Part shown: piece after piece, positions 32,561-42,239 of the stretch
Layout: each line of letters begins with the position of its first letter
How positions within the stretch are numbered: position 1 is the stretch's first letter
Source: Symbiodinium natans
Lineage: Eukaryota > Sar > Dinophyceae > Suessiales > Symbiodiniaceae
NCBI GenBank assembly: GCA_905221605.1
Contig: CAJNDS010002656.1
Coordinates: forward strand, 186,001 to 250,000
Reading direction: 5' to 3'
DNA length: 64,000 bases
Program-made: the position numbers and the translations under genes
Notes under the pieces: generated by a model
Told to the model about the DNA's origin: nothing
Database searches by the model: none
What the model saw: only the letters and a program-made list of their open reading frames with translations

Positions 32561-32766
32561 ACCCCAAGTACAGGGCTTGCCAGGAGTAACCCAGGCCCAT
32601 GAAACCATGTGGAGATAATGCGGCTTATGTTCATGGGGGTTCTTTGTCACAGGGGGGTTAACCCTAGAGGGGTTCCCACTTTCTAGATTTGCTGGGGATC
32701 TGGATTTCGGCTAACCCCTCACGCAGGAGATGCCACGTGTAACATGGTGCAACCACGAGCACACCC

Positions 32767-32768
<2 letters not shown>

Positions 32769-32818
<50 letters not shown>
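32769..32818. repeat. (AC)n microsatellite
   Basis: About 24 consecutive CA units. Confidence 0.95.
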
Positions 32819-32820
<2 letters not shown>

Positions 32821-33339
32821 CTGCTTGCCCGTGCGTAACCTAAACCCTAAACGGGGCCGGCCCTCTCCTCCCCAAACAGCTCCCCCAGAGGTCTAGAACT
32901 ACAGTTGCGAGGGTAAGGTTTGGGCTTGGGGTTATTGAGGAGTTTGGGGTTTTGGGGTTTAGGGTTCAGGGCTTACGGTTTAGGGTTTAGGGCTTAGGGT
33001 TTAGGGTTTAGGGTTTGGGGTGTAGGGTTTAGGGTTGAAACAGAACCCGCAACACTTTGTAAGGTTCGGGCTTCCAAGGTGGATGGTTAAACCCTATGCT
33101 CCCTCATTACTCCCTAGGAATCTCCTACAACGCGAACCCCCTTTCTAGCGGTAGTGGTTTAGGTTTTAGGTTTAGGGTTTAGGGTTTAGAGTTCAGGGTT
33201 TAGGGTTCAGGGTTTAGGGTTTAGGATTTAGGGTTTCGGGTTTAGGGTTTAGGGTTTCGGGTTTAGGGTTTGGGGTTGAGGGTTTGGGGTTTAGGGTTTA
33301 GGGTTTGGGGTTTAGGTAGTTCCCCAGAGAGCCCGACAC

Positions 33340-33540
33340 CCCTTAATGAAAGAACATGCCTCATGTTCTAAAAGGGATCCTTAGTATGATTTCAGGTATA
33401 TTCCTTATTTAAGGAGTATTGGGCTCTCTAGTTCCATGACATCTGATTCTGGGCCCTTTAAAAAAAAACACCCTTACATACCCTTTATGTACCCGCAAAG
33501 AAGGGCCCAGACTTCAGGAGCCTTGAAAGAAGGTAAATGC
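33340..33540. mobile_element. Element-like sequence, family E
   Basis: Contains ACACCCTTACATACCCTTTA, TGTACCCGCAAAGAAGGG and CCCAGACTTCAGGAGCC, matching family E at 7.6 and 46.4 kb. An inner hairpin AACATGCCTCATGTT lies near 33,352. Boundaries unclear. Confidence 0.4.
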
Positions 33541-33554
33541 CTCCCTTAAGAACC

Positions 33555-33745
33555 TTATGTAATGGGGGGGGGGGGGGGGGGGGCTTCCGAAAATTTGGGG
33601 GAGGGGGAGCTTTGTTAGGGTGCTTCTATGGAAAGGATTTGTGTTTTTTCGGTGTGTACTGGGGCACCCCTATCTTGGGACACGCCGACGTAGAACTTAG
33701 CGGGCATAAGGATGTAGAGGCAGTTGACGGCAGCGAAGAATGTTC
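33555..33745. mobile_element. Family D element with a poly-G end
   Basis: Starts with a run of about 24 G (33,558-33,582) followed by CTTCCGAAAATTTGGGGG and ends with GGGGCACCCCTATCTTGGGA. The same ends occur in the reductase-gene intron at 43,722-43,830 (GGGGGGGTTTCCGAAAAAAG and GGTACCCCCATTTTGGGAGA). Confidence 0.55.
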
Positions 33746-34125
33746 TCGACAGGTGCGTTCCGGTCTCACACGAAACCTAAACCCGAAAACCCTGCAACCC
33801 TGAAACCCTGAAACGCCCTAACCCCGAAACCCGAAACCCTAAACCCGAAACCCTGTTCCAGGTCAAGGGGCCGGTGAAGAGGCCCGGAGGGCTCTGATCC
33901 AGTGGCGGGAACCACTCAAGACCGGTGTACCTGGGCATCTTCTGGCTGGTTCTTAGGTTAGGGCTTAGGGTTCAGGGTTTTGGGCTTAGGGTTTAGGGAA
34001 TGAGGGAATGAGGTACCCGGTACCCTGTCTCATCCCTTAAAGGGCATTTAAAAAAAAGGGGCCGAATTCTCTCATTCCCTACTCAGAACCAGGGCGGCAT
34101 CTTCTGGACTTCTGAGCCATTGTGG
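33690..34125 (-). CDS. Unknown gene, exons with a MITE-B insertion and 12-bp duplication
   Basis: 34,125-34,096 reads HNGSEVQKMP. After a family B element the same 12 bp (CCAGAAGATGCC on minus) begins again at 33,945 and reads KMPRYTGLEWFPPLDQSPPG, then LFTGPLTW to 33,862. After a telomeric tract, 33,780-33,690 reads CETGTHLSRTFFAAVNCLYI, then LMPAKFY, and runs into a family D element that could be its intron. The FFAAVNCLYILM segment may be membrane-spanning. Family unknown. Confidence 0.5.
33946..34095. mobile_element. MITE family B with telomeric units, 12-bp duplication
   Basis: CTGGTTCTTAGG ... GAATGAGGGAATGAGGTACC ... CTCATTCCCTACTCAGAACCAG. GGCATCTTCTGG lies at 33,934-33,945 and 34,096-34,107 (offset 162 bp). 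TTAGGG-type units occupy about 33,957-33,998 of the left half. Confidence 0.75.
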
Positions 34126-34253
34126 GTTTAGGGTTTAGGGTTTAGGGTTTAGGGTTTAGGTTTAGGGTTTAGGGTTTAGGGTTTAGGGTTTAGGGTTTAG
34201 GGTTTAGGGTTTAGGGTTTAGGGTTTAGGGTTTAGGGTTTAGGGTTTAGGGTT

Positions 34254-34336
34254 GTCCTAACAGTCCTTAGTCGGGATGATAGTAGGGGGCGTGATAAGCC
34301 CTTGTCAGGACTCTTCGTAAAAGGGGGAACATCCCA
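34254..34336. mobile_element. MITE family A, left end replaced by a telomeric tract
   Basis: The right end is complete (AAAAGGGGGAACATCCCAA) and the internal CTAACAGTCCTTAGTCGGGA is typical, but the expected TTGGGATGTTCCCCC left end is missing: TTTAGGG units run straight into TTGTCCTAACAG. The telomeric sequence either was added at a break within the element or replaced its terminus. Confidence 0.7.
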
Positions 34337-34450
34337 AGAGCTGTTTATCAAAGAGCTCAAAGGTTTGGAGTTTAGGGTTTTAGGGTTTAGGGTTTTAAGG
34401 GGTGGGGCTCTTAGAACCCCCCCCCCCTCAAAAAAAAAAAAAAAAAAAAA

Positions 34451-34540
34451 CTCTCAATCTGCATCGTCTGGTTGAGCGTCACTTGGTGCTTTTGGGGGGT
34501 CTGTGCTATGGCATATTCCGATGAGGGTCGAGGATTTCGG
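34451..34540 (-). CDS. Candidate exon
   Basis: Reads ARNPRPSSEYAIAQTPQKHQ, then VTLNQTMQIES. It adjoins a mixed C-run/A-run at 34,419-34,449. Confidence 0.35.
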
Positions 34541-35050
34541 GCCTAGGTCTTAAACCCTAAACCCTAAACCCTACAAACGATGGTTGAGCAAACTGAAACC
34601 CTCAAGCAGACACAGACTCAGAGCCCCAAAGCCTAAACCCCGGCCTCCTAAGGCCAAGCTAGACCCCCTAAGCGTTCGGGTTTAGGGTTAAGGTTTAAGG
34701 GTTTAGGGTTTAGGGTTTAGGGTTTAGGGTTTAGGGTTCACACGGATACCTAAACACCAAGCGCCCTAAACTCTGAACACCCTGAACACCCTAGACATGG
34801 ATCATCTTCAGAATCGCAAGTTCAGAAGCTCACTCGGGGTCTCGCTGCTTGTATGTAGGGGTTCAACAAGGTTGGGCTTCGGGTTTAGGGTTTAGGGCTT
34901 TAGGGTTTAGGGTTTAGGGTGTAGGGTCTAGGGTCTAGGGTTTAGGACTGTCCTGAACCCGCAACCCAAGATTTTTCGGAACCTTGGCAACTCCTGCGTA
35001 CCAGGCCCTAAACCCTAAAACCTACACCCTAAACCCTAAACCCTAAACCC

Positions 35051-35260
35051 TACCCAGGCGCTGGATGTCCACGACATCTTCATTGGAGCTTACCTGGTCG
35101 CTCAGCAAAAGCCCACAGGGGGGTTTACGATATTAGGGGGTACCTGATTGGGGTCCTTATCATAAAGGAATCCTACTATCTGGGGGAGGCTCCCCTGTTT
35201 TCGTAAACCGGCACATAGGTTTCCCACTCGATCGCTTTACCTCTGACACAAGAGGGAATC
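35051..35260 (+). CDS. Two exons flanking a family D element
   Basis: 35,051-35,118 reads TQALDVHDIFIGAYLVAQQK, then PT. After a hairpin element (about 35,119-35,210; GGTTTACGATATTAGGGGGT ... CCCCTGTTTTCGTAAACC) the coding signal resumes with VSHSIALPLTQEGISL to a telomeric tract. The element contains a GGGTACCTG core like other family D copies. Unknown product. Confidence 0.45.
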
Positions 35261-35374
35261 AGCCTAAACCCTAAACCCTAAACCGAGATGGGCCGGGGAT
35301 GAGGGCAGTGTAGCCCCAACATGGTAATTCCTAAAGCCCTAAACCCTAAACCCTAAAACCTAAACCCTAAACCC

Positions 35375-35690
35375 TAAACCTTCAAAGCCGCGACCAGAAC
35401 TAGCTACAACCAGGGATCCCAAGGAAAGATCCGCCAAAAAAGGGCCAAACCGGACTTGCACAGCCTCAGTTGGCCCCAATATAACCCTGAATGGCCCCTC
35501 ATTCCCCTAAACCCTAAACCCTAAACCCTAAACCCTAAACCCTAAACCCTAAACCCTGAATGGCCCCTCATTCTGGAGCCTTCGACGCGCCGAAGTGTAG
35601 AGTTCTTAGCCCAACCGACCCTAGACCCTAAATATGAAAGACTCGAAACCCTACATAGCCCTAAATCCTAAGACCCTAAACAACTGAAAA
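35375..35690 (+). CDS. Exon interrupted by a telomeric tract with 20-bp duplication
   Basis: Reads FKAATRTSYNQGSQGKIRQK, then RAKPDLHSLSWPQYNPEWPL up to about 35,504. Seven CCCTAAA units follow. The 20 bp at 35,485-35,504 are then repeated exactly at 35,554-35,573, and the same frame continues LEPSTRRSVEFLAQPTLDP to a stop near 35,670. Removing 69 bp restores one continuous reading. No AG acceptor lies inside the duplicate, so the splice would use a nearby AG (for example TCTGGAG) with a GA donor, or the copy is disrupted. Protein not recognised. Confidence 0.55.
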
Positions 35691-35814
35691 ACCCTAAGCC
35701 CTAGATAAACCGTCCTCACCAAACACAACTAAATTGAATCTAAACCCTAAACCCTAAACCCTAAACCCTACACCCTACACCCTAAACCCTAAACCCTAAA
35801 CCCTTACAGCAGGC

Positions 35815-35872
35815 CTGGAGGTGCCGAGGGAACGAAGCATTCGTGTAGAGGCGCGCTTCCTTCATCGGAGTT
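35815..35872 (+). CDS. Short candidate exon
   Basis: After CTTACAG the plus strand reads AGLEVPRERSIRVEARFLHR. The minus strand is also open here, so strand is uncertain. Confidence 0.25.
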
Positions 35873-36114
35873 TAGGGTTTAAGGGTTAAGGGTTTAGGGT
35901 TTAGGGTTTAGGGTTTAGGGTTTAGGGTTTAGGGCTTAGGGCTTAGGGCTTAGGGCTTAGGGCTTAGGGCTTAGGGTTTGGGACTTAGGGTTCAGGGGTT
36001 CAGAGGTTAGGGTTTAGGGTTTAGGGTTTGGGGTTTCGGGTTTAGGGTTTAGGGCTTAGGGCTTAGGGCTTAGGGCTTAGGGCTTAGGGCTTAGGGTTTA
36101 GGGTTTAGGGTTGG

Positions 36115-36200
36115 AGGAAGGATGCTGTGGGGCTATTCAGGGATAGGGACTCTTACGGCCACTCCAAATTGTTGGATCAAAGTTTGGGCAGGGCTTGGGG
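36115..36200 (+). CDS. Weak candidate exon
   Basis: Open in two plus frames (RKDAVGLFRDRDSYGHSKLL or MLWGYSGIGTLTATPNCWIK). Lies between telomeric tracts. Not assignable. Confidence 0.2.
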
Positions 36201-36419
36201 GGTTTTTTTTGGGGTTTAGGGGCTTATCACACCATTTACGCCCTAAGCCCTGTCATTGGGTTTCAGGATGAAAGGGCGTAGGGGTTCCACCCCCACTCAA
36301 ACGGTTTAGGGTTGAGGGTTTAGGGTTGAGGGTTAGGGTTTAGGGCTTAGGGCTTAGGGCTTAGGGTTTAGGGTTTGGGGTTTAAGGTTTAGGGTTTAGG
36401 GTTTAGGGAACTACCTAAA

Positions 36420-36536
36420 CAGGGGATGCCCTCAACCACCTCATTCCGGCGCCGGAGGTCCTTCTGGAAGTCGTCCACGATGTCCGACGGCTCATCCTGT
36501 GCGGCTGCCTGCGAGAGACGCACCCCCGAGCTGCAG
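36420..36536 (-). CDS. Candidate acidic/charged exon
   Basis: Reads SSGVRLSQAAAQDEPSDIVD, then DFQKDLRRRNEVVEGIP. Very strong coding composition. A CTCGCAG^GCAGCC site inside could also be an acceptor. Family unknown. Confidence 0.45.
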
Positions 36537-36539
36537 GGC

Positions 36540-37425
36540 AAGGTTGAGGGTTCCGGGTTCAGGGTTTAGGGTGTAGGGTTTAGGGATGTTAGGGCTTAGG
36601 ATTTAGGGTTTAAGGTTTAGGGTTTAGGGTTTAGGGTTTAGGGTTTAGGGTTTCGGGTTTAGAGTGGGTTTTTGGATTTCGTGTCTTGGCTATAGGGATG
36701 AAGGTTGAATAAGGCCGAGAGACCATGGGCCCAAAAGCCCTGAACCCTACAGTAAACCCTCACGGCCCTGGCCTGCGGAACCCTAAAACCCTACAGCCGA
36801 AAACCCTAGAACCCTCACACCTAAGCCTGCATCGATGGGCCACCAAAGCACCTTTACTCAACCTCAACGCAAGGAGGGCTTTAGGGTTTTGAGGGTCTAG
36901 ACGGTTTAGAGAGTTTGGAGGTTTTAGAGGGTTTAGAGGGTCTAGAGGGTTTTCAGAGCTTAGAGGGTTTAGAGGGTATATGAGGTTGAGAGGGGGATTG
37001 AGGAAGTGGTAGGTTAAGGGAATAGGGCTCCAGCGGGCTTCATGGGGTTGCGGGGTTTAGAGGGTTTAGAACCCAGTTTCAGAACCCGACTTCTCTTCAA
37101 TGCTTGAAAACTCGGGTGAGATCCTAAACCCTAAACCCTAAACCCTAAACCCTAAACCCTAAACCCATTTGCATTCTGGACTTGGAGGTTGCCACATCGG
37201 ACCCAGGTGGTTTGCAGAATGCAGCTTTGAGGCCGTCTTAGTTGTCCAGTAACCTGGGGGAATTTAAGGTTAACCTTTGGGATTCTAAGGGGGTTATACT
37301 ACCCCAAAAAGGTTAAAGGCTACCTACTCTACTACTAGGCCGTTGGTTTTGGGAGGCTTTGGGGGCCTGTAGGAAAAGTTAAAGATGACTTTAGGGCTTA
37401 GGCCTTAGGGGCTTGCCAGTCCACT
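36540..37425. repeat. Telomere-like repeats incl. TTTAGAGGG variants; family C element
   Basis: 36,870-37,080 has TTTAGAGGG-type units; 37,125-37,165 is CCCTAAA. A weak plus-strand segment (ICILDLEVATSDPGG) lies at 37,167-37,240. 37,250-37,345 is an inverted-repeat element with AAGGTTAACCTTTGGG and CCCCAAAAAGGTTAAAGG, similar to 42,763-42,836. Confidence 0.45.
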
Positions 37426-37428
37426 CCT

Positions 37429-37578
37429 TCAGCATTTCTGGTCTAGAGTTTTGCTTTTGGGCTTCTCGAGCACCCAACCATGAACATGCTTCATCCAGTC
37501 CGCTGACACCACAGGAAACCTCAGAGTCTCTTGAAGCCTCGGCAAGACAACGAAGTCTGCAAACGCTACTAGAGCCGA
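37429..37578 (-). CDS. Candidate terminal exon, possibly the end of a BRCT-like domain
   Basis: Reads ALVAFADFVVLPRLQETLRF, then PVVSADWMKHVHGWVLEKPK, and ends KTLDQKC-stop. A PVVSADWMKHV segment (hydrophobic-Val-Ser-x-x-Trp-Met) resembles the C-terminal helix with invariant Trp of BRCT domains, but the rest of such a domain is not visible, so this is a weak suggestion. Confidence 0.4.
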   Translation of the reverse strand, partial: SALVAFADFVVLPRLQETLRFPVVSADWMKHVHGWVLEKPKSKTLDQKC

Positions 37579-37886
37579 ACCCTCAACCCTGAACCCCTGA
37601 ACTCCTGGCCCCGAAGCCCTCAACCCCTAAACACTGAAGCCCTAACCCTGAACCCCTCAACACAAAGGGAAATGGCCTGCCATCCACTGATCACCCTGTG
37701 CAGAGGACGGAGAAATGCTTTCAGCTAGGGCTGGTTCTTACAAGCCGGCATCAGTACAAATTAGGGTAAGGGTTTAGGGTTTAGGGTTTAAGGTCTTGTG
37801 ATGGAAAGCATACCCTGAAGAAAGGGTCGCCTTAAACCATACACTTCCCTTAAACAATCCCCAAACCCCGGTTTCGGGTTTAGGGT

Positions 37887-38003
37887 TTGCGGCTTCGGGT
37901 TTACAACCTCAAGGCAGATATTGCTGGAGATTCGGGAGCTTCTTCTAAACAAAATCTCGACATGCGAGGCTTAAACTTCGTTGAGTCGCATCTTTGTAAA
38001 GCC
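37887..38003 (+). CDS. Weak candidate exon
   Basis: Open plus reading LRVYNLKADIAGDSGASSKQ, then NLDMRGLNFVESHLCKA and stop. A second plus frame is also open, so frame is not certain. Confidence 0.25.
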
Positions 38004-38007
38004 TAAG

Positions 38008-38934
38008 CCCGATCAGCGTATTGTCGGAAGTGGCCGTACACTTTAGGGATCCCAGTAGGGGGCTTTATGGGTTTGGAGATGTATGGCTCATCGAAGTCCT
38101 GATACACAGGGTCAAGATTCGTCAGCAAACCGCCCGATCCCCCAAATCCTAGACCCTAAACCCTAAACCCTAAACCCTAAACCCTAAACCCTAAACCCCC
38201 TCGGGTTCAGGGCACAAGGTTGACAATCGGCCAAACTCGTAAGAAGATCCACGCTCGCATGCTGAGTGCGGGGCGACAGGAGGACCCAGATTAGGCCCCT
38301 CCTGGCTCGGCCGCAGGTTCAGGGGTGGAAAAAGGGAAAAGCCTTCCAGGCAGGCTTTGGTCGCGAAACTTCCGGGTAAGACCTAACCCTAAACCCTAGG
38401 CCCACCAGAATGCCAGGCGGCAGTCTGGAAATCTCAGCCTTACCCATGTCGAACCGATGTCAACAATCGAGACCCTTACCTAATGGTTTAAGTAGGGTCT
38501 TTAGGGTTTAGAGTTTAGATAGGGTTTAGGATTTAGGGTTTAGGGTTTAGTTGTGCCTGCACAGGAAACCACTTAGAGGGGAAAGCGACAGCCCGACCGA
38601 CGTGTGTGGGAGCCGGGCCTTTTAGTTTAGGGTTTACGGTCTAAGGGTTTAGGGTTGCGGTCTAGGGATTAGGGTTTAGGATTTCGGTTAAGGTCATGGA
38701 GACCTCTAGGAAGCTGGCCACCCCAAAGTAGAAACACAAGCTCAAGGCCCTGAACCCAAACAACAACTTCGAACGCACCTTCGTGACGTTGATGAGCACA
38801 TGAGTCATCCATGGGTCCCAAGCGCAAGGATTGCAAGCGTTCAAAGTCCGTGATGGGGCGATGGTTCTGTTCCTGACTACGTTTCGCTGGCTCACACAAA
38901 CGATGTAGGTGATAATTTCGAGGCTTACAGCCAT
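38008..38934 (-). CDS. Multi-exon unknown gene with ATG start
   Basis: Five consecutive minus-strand coding segments are split by telomeric sequence. 38,934 to about 38,686 starts at ATG (MAVSLEIITYIVCVSQRNVV ... WMTHVLINVTKVRSK ... LCFYFGVASFLEVSMTLTE). 38,622-38,564 reads PAPTHVGRAVAFPSKWFPVQ with a CAG^GC donor. 38,481-38,401 reads SIVDIGSTWVRLRFPDCRLA. 38,385 to about 38,205 has 60 open codons (VLPGSFATKACLEGFSLFPP ...). 38,142-38,008 reads GSGGLLTNLDPVYQDFDEPY ... and ends in a stop. Third-position G/C is high in each. The LCFYFGVASFLEV segment may be membrane-embedded. Linking them as one gene is inference from order and strand. No family recognised. Confidence 0.45.
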
Positions 38935-39116
38935 GGAGTTTTGTCTACATGGCTCAAAGCTTTGGCTAAAGAATCTGCTTTTTTAGAGCCGCTTACGGCT
39001 GCAGTGGCCAGAGACCTGTGACCAGCTGCACAAAAACAACTGTAAATGCTTTTTCAGATTCTTCTTGTTGATGAATCAAGGCATACTTCCAAGACAGCGA
39101 CAGCGACACATAGCGA

Positions 39117-39323
39117 ATGGGGAGTCAGAGTCACAGTACAAACTTGGCGTGCTTTGACTTTAACTTGCCTCATGTTTCGTTCATTCCTGGATATGCGGAG
39201 CAACTCACGAAGCGCTGCAGCGTCCCCATTTGGCGCGCTCCGATGACCCCGACAATGCGTCTGCGTCTTGAAACGGCAAACGGCAATCGGCTCAGTGGCT
39301 TCCCTCGGGTCGTCCTCCTTTAG
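39117..39323 (+). CDS. Candidate exon
   Basis: Reads LACFDFNLPHVSFIPGYAEQ, then LTKRCSVPIWRAPMTPTMRL, to a stop at 39,323. The region 38,940-39,335 is free of telomeric units. A second overlapping plus frame is also open. Function unknown. Confidence 0.35.
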   Translation: MGSQSHSTNLACFDFNLPHVSFIPGYAEQLTKRCSVPIWRAPMTPTMRLRLETANGNRLSGFPRVVLL

Positions 39324-39558
39324 AACTGAACGTGTAAGGTTAGGGCTTGATCAGGGTTACCCCAAAGCTCTTGGGCCCTCAACACCCTAGGAATTGAGAC
39401 CCCAGAACCCTCCTTAGGAGGTACCAGTCCCTCTGTAGGAGGGTCCATGGAGCCTTAGGGTACTTTGGTTGCTCTCACGTTACAAGTCATGTGTGGACAC
39501 TCCTCCCTTTCCTTTTTGCGTGATGCTATGCTCCGCGCAGCTCCACTCTCTTTCTCAC

Positions 39559-39765
39559 AGATGTCTCTGAAGCGCAGAGGAGGCAGCTAGTTGGAACCCT
39601 AAGCCTTAAGCCCTGAGCCCTCAGCCCTAAGCCCTAAGCCCCAAGCCCTAAGCCCTAAACCCTACTGTGTTTGCCTCCGTTTGTTCCTGCTGTCTTCTTG
39701 CCCTGGCGGCCGTATGCTCCCAAGAACCCCAAAAATCTTCAAGCACGAGCGGTTCAGAGAGGCAG
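39559..39765 (+). CDS. Weak candidate exons
   Basis: After a pyrimidine tract and TTTCTCACAG the plus strand reads DVSEAQRRQLVGT. A separate island at 39,663-39,765 is open on plus (CLRLFLLSSCPGGRMLPRTP) and on minus (LKIFGVLGSIRPPGQEDSRN). Neither is certain. Confidence 0.2.
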
Positions 39766-40090
39766 TCCTAGGGTAGGGTTTAGGGTTTCGGGTTTAGGGT
39801 TTACAGTAGGGTTTAGGGTTTAGGGTTTAGGGCTCAGGGTTTAGGGTTTAGGGTTTAGGGCTTAGGGCTTAGGGCTTAGGGTTTAGGGTTTAGGGTTTAG
39901 GGTTTAGGGTTTAGGGTTTAGGGTTTAGGCTCCCACAAGGGTTAAGCTTAGGGTTTCGGGTTCCGGGTTTAGGGTCAGGTTTGGGATTTAGGGTTTGGGG
40001 TTTGGGGCTTTCCACACCGCGTAAAATCATGGACCATAGGCGGTTTCGCACAGGGCATAGGGGCTCTCTTCAAAAAAAAGCCACAAATCC

Positions 40091-40092
40091 CA

Positions 40093-40123
<31 letters not shown>

Positions 40124-40160
40124 CGTCCCTCCCTACCCCCCCCCCCCCACCCCAGACCCG
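40091..40160. repeat. Poly-C tract
   Basis: Runs of C totalling about 50 bases, interrupted by CAACGTCCCTCCCTA. On the other strand this is a G-run able to form quadruplexes. Confidence 0.85.
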
Positions 40161-40335
40161 AACCGCAAACCCAATCCACCAAACCCCAAACCTTAAACTT
40201 GTTCTCCTGCGGGGTCGGAGGCTCTTAAATTTGGGGTTTGGGGTTTGGGGTTTGGGGTTTGGGGTTTGGGGTTTGGGGTGGGGTTTGGGGTTTGGGGGTT
40301 CAGGGTTGTGCGCGGGTTGTAAAGGGTCGGGTTAG

Positions 40336-40500
40336 CTTGCGGCACGGCACCGGGCCATTTTGGATGCTGGCGATGCCCTGTCTTCGGTCGGTAATTGCGA
40401 ATGGGCTACAAAATTGCTCACACCGCTGGCAAGGTTTCTTGGGCAGCAGTTGCAAGAGATCAAAAAAGGCCAACACGTGCAACAACACCCCTCAGTTTAA
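40336..40500 (+). CDS. Candidate terminal exon
   Basis: After GGTTAG the frame reads LAARHRAILDAGDALSSVGN, then CEWATKLLTPLARFLGQQLQ, and EIKKGQHVQQHPSV to TAA at 40,498-40,500. One clean coding frame with GC-rich third positions and a helical look. No family recognised. Confidence 0.5.
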   Translation, partial: LAARHRAILDAGDALSSVGNCEWATKLLTPLARFLGQQLQEIKKGQHVQQHPSV

Positions 40501-40878
40501 ATGCAAATGTCCGCAATCCCCTTTGACACGCTGACTGTACAGGACTATACAGGCGTAGCTGGGAAGCACCCTCAGCAACGAAACAGCAGCACTTCGCGCG
40601 TTTTGGGAAGCAAAACGGCTCAAGCAGACGTAGCGCGAGTCAGAGCTATGAAGCGAATTAAAGCAATTGAAGCAACAGTTTGCAGAACTCTGCGCTGTCC
40701 TTCCACCTACAAGGTGAACCCTAAACCCAAAACCCTAAACCCTAAACCCTAAACCCTAAAGATGACTTAAGATGTGTGAACCTCACAGTTCCGAGGTCAG
40801 GCTTTCCAACTCCACCGGAAAGCCTCGCGCGCGGAGCGAGCGTACCGTCGACTCAACCGCAGAGAGCATGCCTAGGGT
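40501..40878 (+). CDS. Candidate two-exon gene with telomeric intron
   Basis: Reads TVQDYTGVAGKHPQQRNSST ... AMKRIKAIEATVCRTLRCPS and TYK, ending CTACAAG^GTGAACC. A CCCTAAA tract follows, then GTGAACCTCACAG, after which FRGQAFQLHRKASRAERAYR and RLNRREHA-stop continues in frame. GTGAACC lies on both sides of the intron. The minus strand of 41,067-40,783 is also a strong reading, so the second exon is ambiguous. Confidence 0.4.
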
Positions 40879-41067
40879 AGTTTTGGGGGCCCTGGGACCT
40901 GGGATAAACTGAACCCTTCTCGCTTGATAAGGGATTCCAGGGTAGCAGAAAGAGTAAAAACGATGTTCAAACCTAGACCTGACACGGCGTGGACCGCACA
41001 CCTGGACTTCCAGGGGTGCCGACGGTGCCGACCCCGCCTCCTGCTCCAGCAGCGCCCAGAGGTCCAA
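40783..41067 (-). CDS. Candidate terminal exon on the opposite strand
   Basis: A 94-codon reading (LDLWALLEQEAGSAPSAPLE ... RFEHRFYSFCYPGIPYQARR ... SAVESTVRSLRARGFPVELE) ends in a stop. Very high third-position GC. It conflicts with the plus-strand reading over 40,793-40,878. At most one is likely real there. Family unknown. Confidence 0.4.
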   Translation of the reverse strand: MDLWALLEQEAGSAPSAPLEVQVCGPRRVRSRFEHRFYSFCYPGIPYQARRVQFIPGPRAPKTTLGMLSAVESTVRSLRARGFPVELESLTSEL

Positions 41068-41249
41068 CTTCCGGTGCTGGATGCTGAGAGGTCTCTCCTG
41101 AGCGTTTTCGGTGGCCCAGGGAGAGAAACACTTCTTGGGCTACTTCGGGAACCCAGAACCCCAAAAAAGTATTATAACAACATAGACAAATAAATAAATA
41201 GAAGTAAATAATTCCATAATGTAATCCGCCGACCCCAGCCGGGGGCGGC

Positions 41250-41981
41250 GTCAGTGAAGACCCAATGCTCCTCTACCCCACCCCCCCCATGGACTGGCCC
41301 CATTAAAGCATGCCCGCTTCGTTTGCTGGCCCCTAGTGGCTCATGGCCCCATCATGGTCCCCTGATCAGATGATTTAAAGGGCTCCAATCCTCTCTTGCT
41401 CCGCTTGCCCCACCCCCCCCAACCCCCCCCCAACCCCCCACCGCCCACCCCCCTTACCCCCCCTACGCCCCCCCGAACCTCCCGCCCCAGTCCCCCCCAA
41501 CCCGTCCCCACCTACTCCCCCCAAGTCCCCCCCCCCCCCCCCCCCCCACCCCCCACCCGCCCCAGCCCCCCTACCCCCGCCCCCCCCCACCCCCACCCCG
41601 TCCCACCTACCCTCCATGCCCTTGAAGCTAATTCTTAAGACCTCCAGTCCATGCCCGCGCCCCCTCCGTTTTCCCCGCCCGCTCCGCCCCCCCCCCCCCC
41701 CCCCCCACCCCACCCCCCCCCACAAGCCCCCCCACCCCGCCCCCCAACCCATCACCCCTTCTGGCCCCCAACCCCCATGATCCCCATGGACTGGCCCCCA
41801 TTAGATGATTCAAAGGGCTCCAGTGCATGCCCCCGCTTGCTCCTCTTGCTCCGCTTGCCCCCCCCCCACCCCCCACCCCCCCACCCCACCACCCCCCCAC
41901 CCCCCCCTGTGCCCCATGCCCTTGAAGCTACTTAAGGGCTCCAGTGCATGCCCGCGCCCCCTCCGTTTTCCGCCCACCCCC

Positions 41982-42014
<33 letters not shown>

Positions 42015-42120
42015 ACCCCCCCCCCCCCCCCCCCCCACCCCCCCCCCCACCCCCGCCCCCCACCCCACCCCCCCCCCCCCAACCCCCCACCCCCCCCACC
42101 CACCCCCCCCCACCCCAAAG
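41250..42120. repeat. C-rich tandem region, potential i-motif/G-quadruplex DNA
   Basis: A diverged unit (GGGCTCCAGTGCATGCCC, CTTGCTCCGCTTGCCCC and long C-runs broken by A) is repeated about four times. 41,980-42,115 is nearly pure C with sparse A. Pro-rich and Gly-rich frames on the two strands follow from this and should not be annotated as proteins. It lies just downstream of the reductase-like gene. Confidence 0.85.
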
Positions 42121-42239
42121 CACATCAGAGGACTGTCTTGTTGGGTCTGGGGTCGGCGGCACTGGCGGTAGCCATTAATAATAACAGAGTAACAATAATA
42201 GTAAGAAAAAGAAGAAGAAGAAAGTGTACTGCTGAACAG

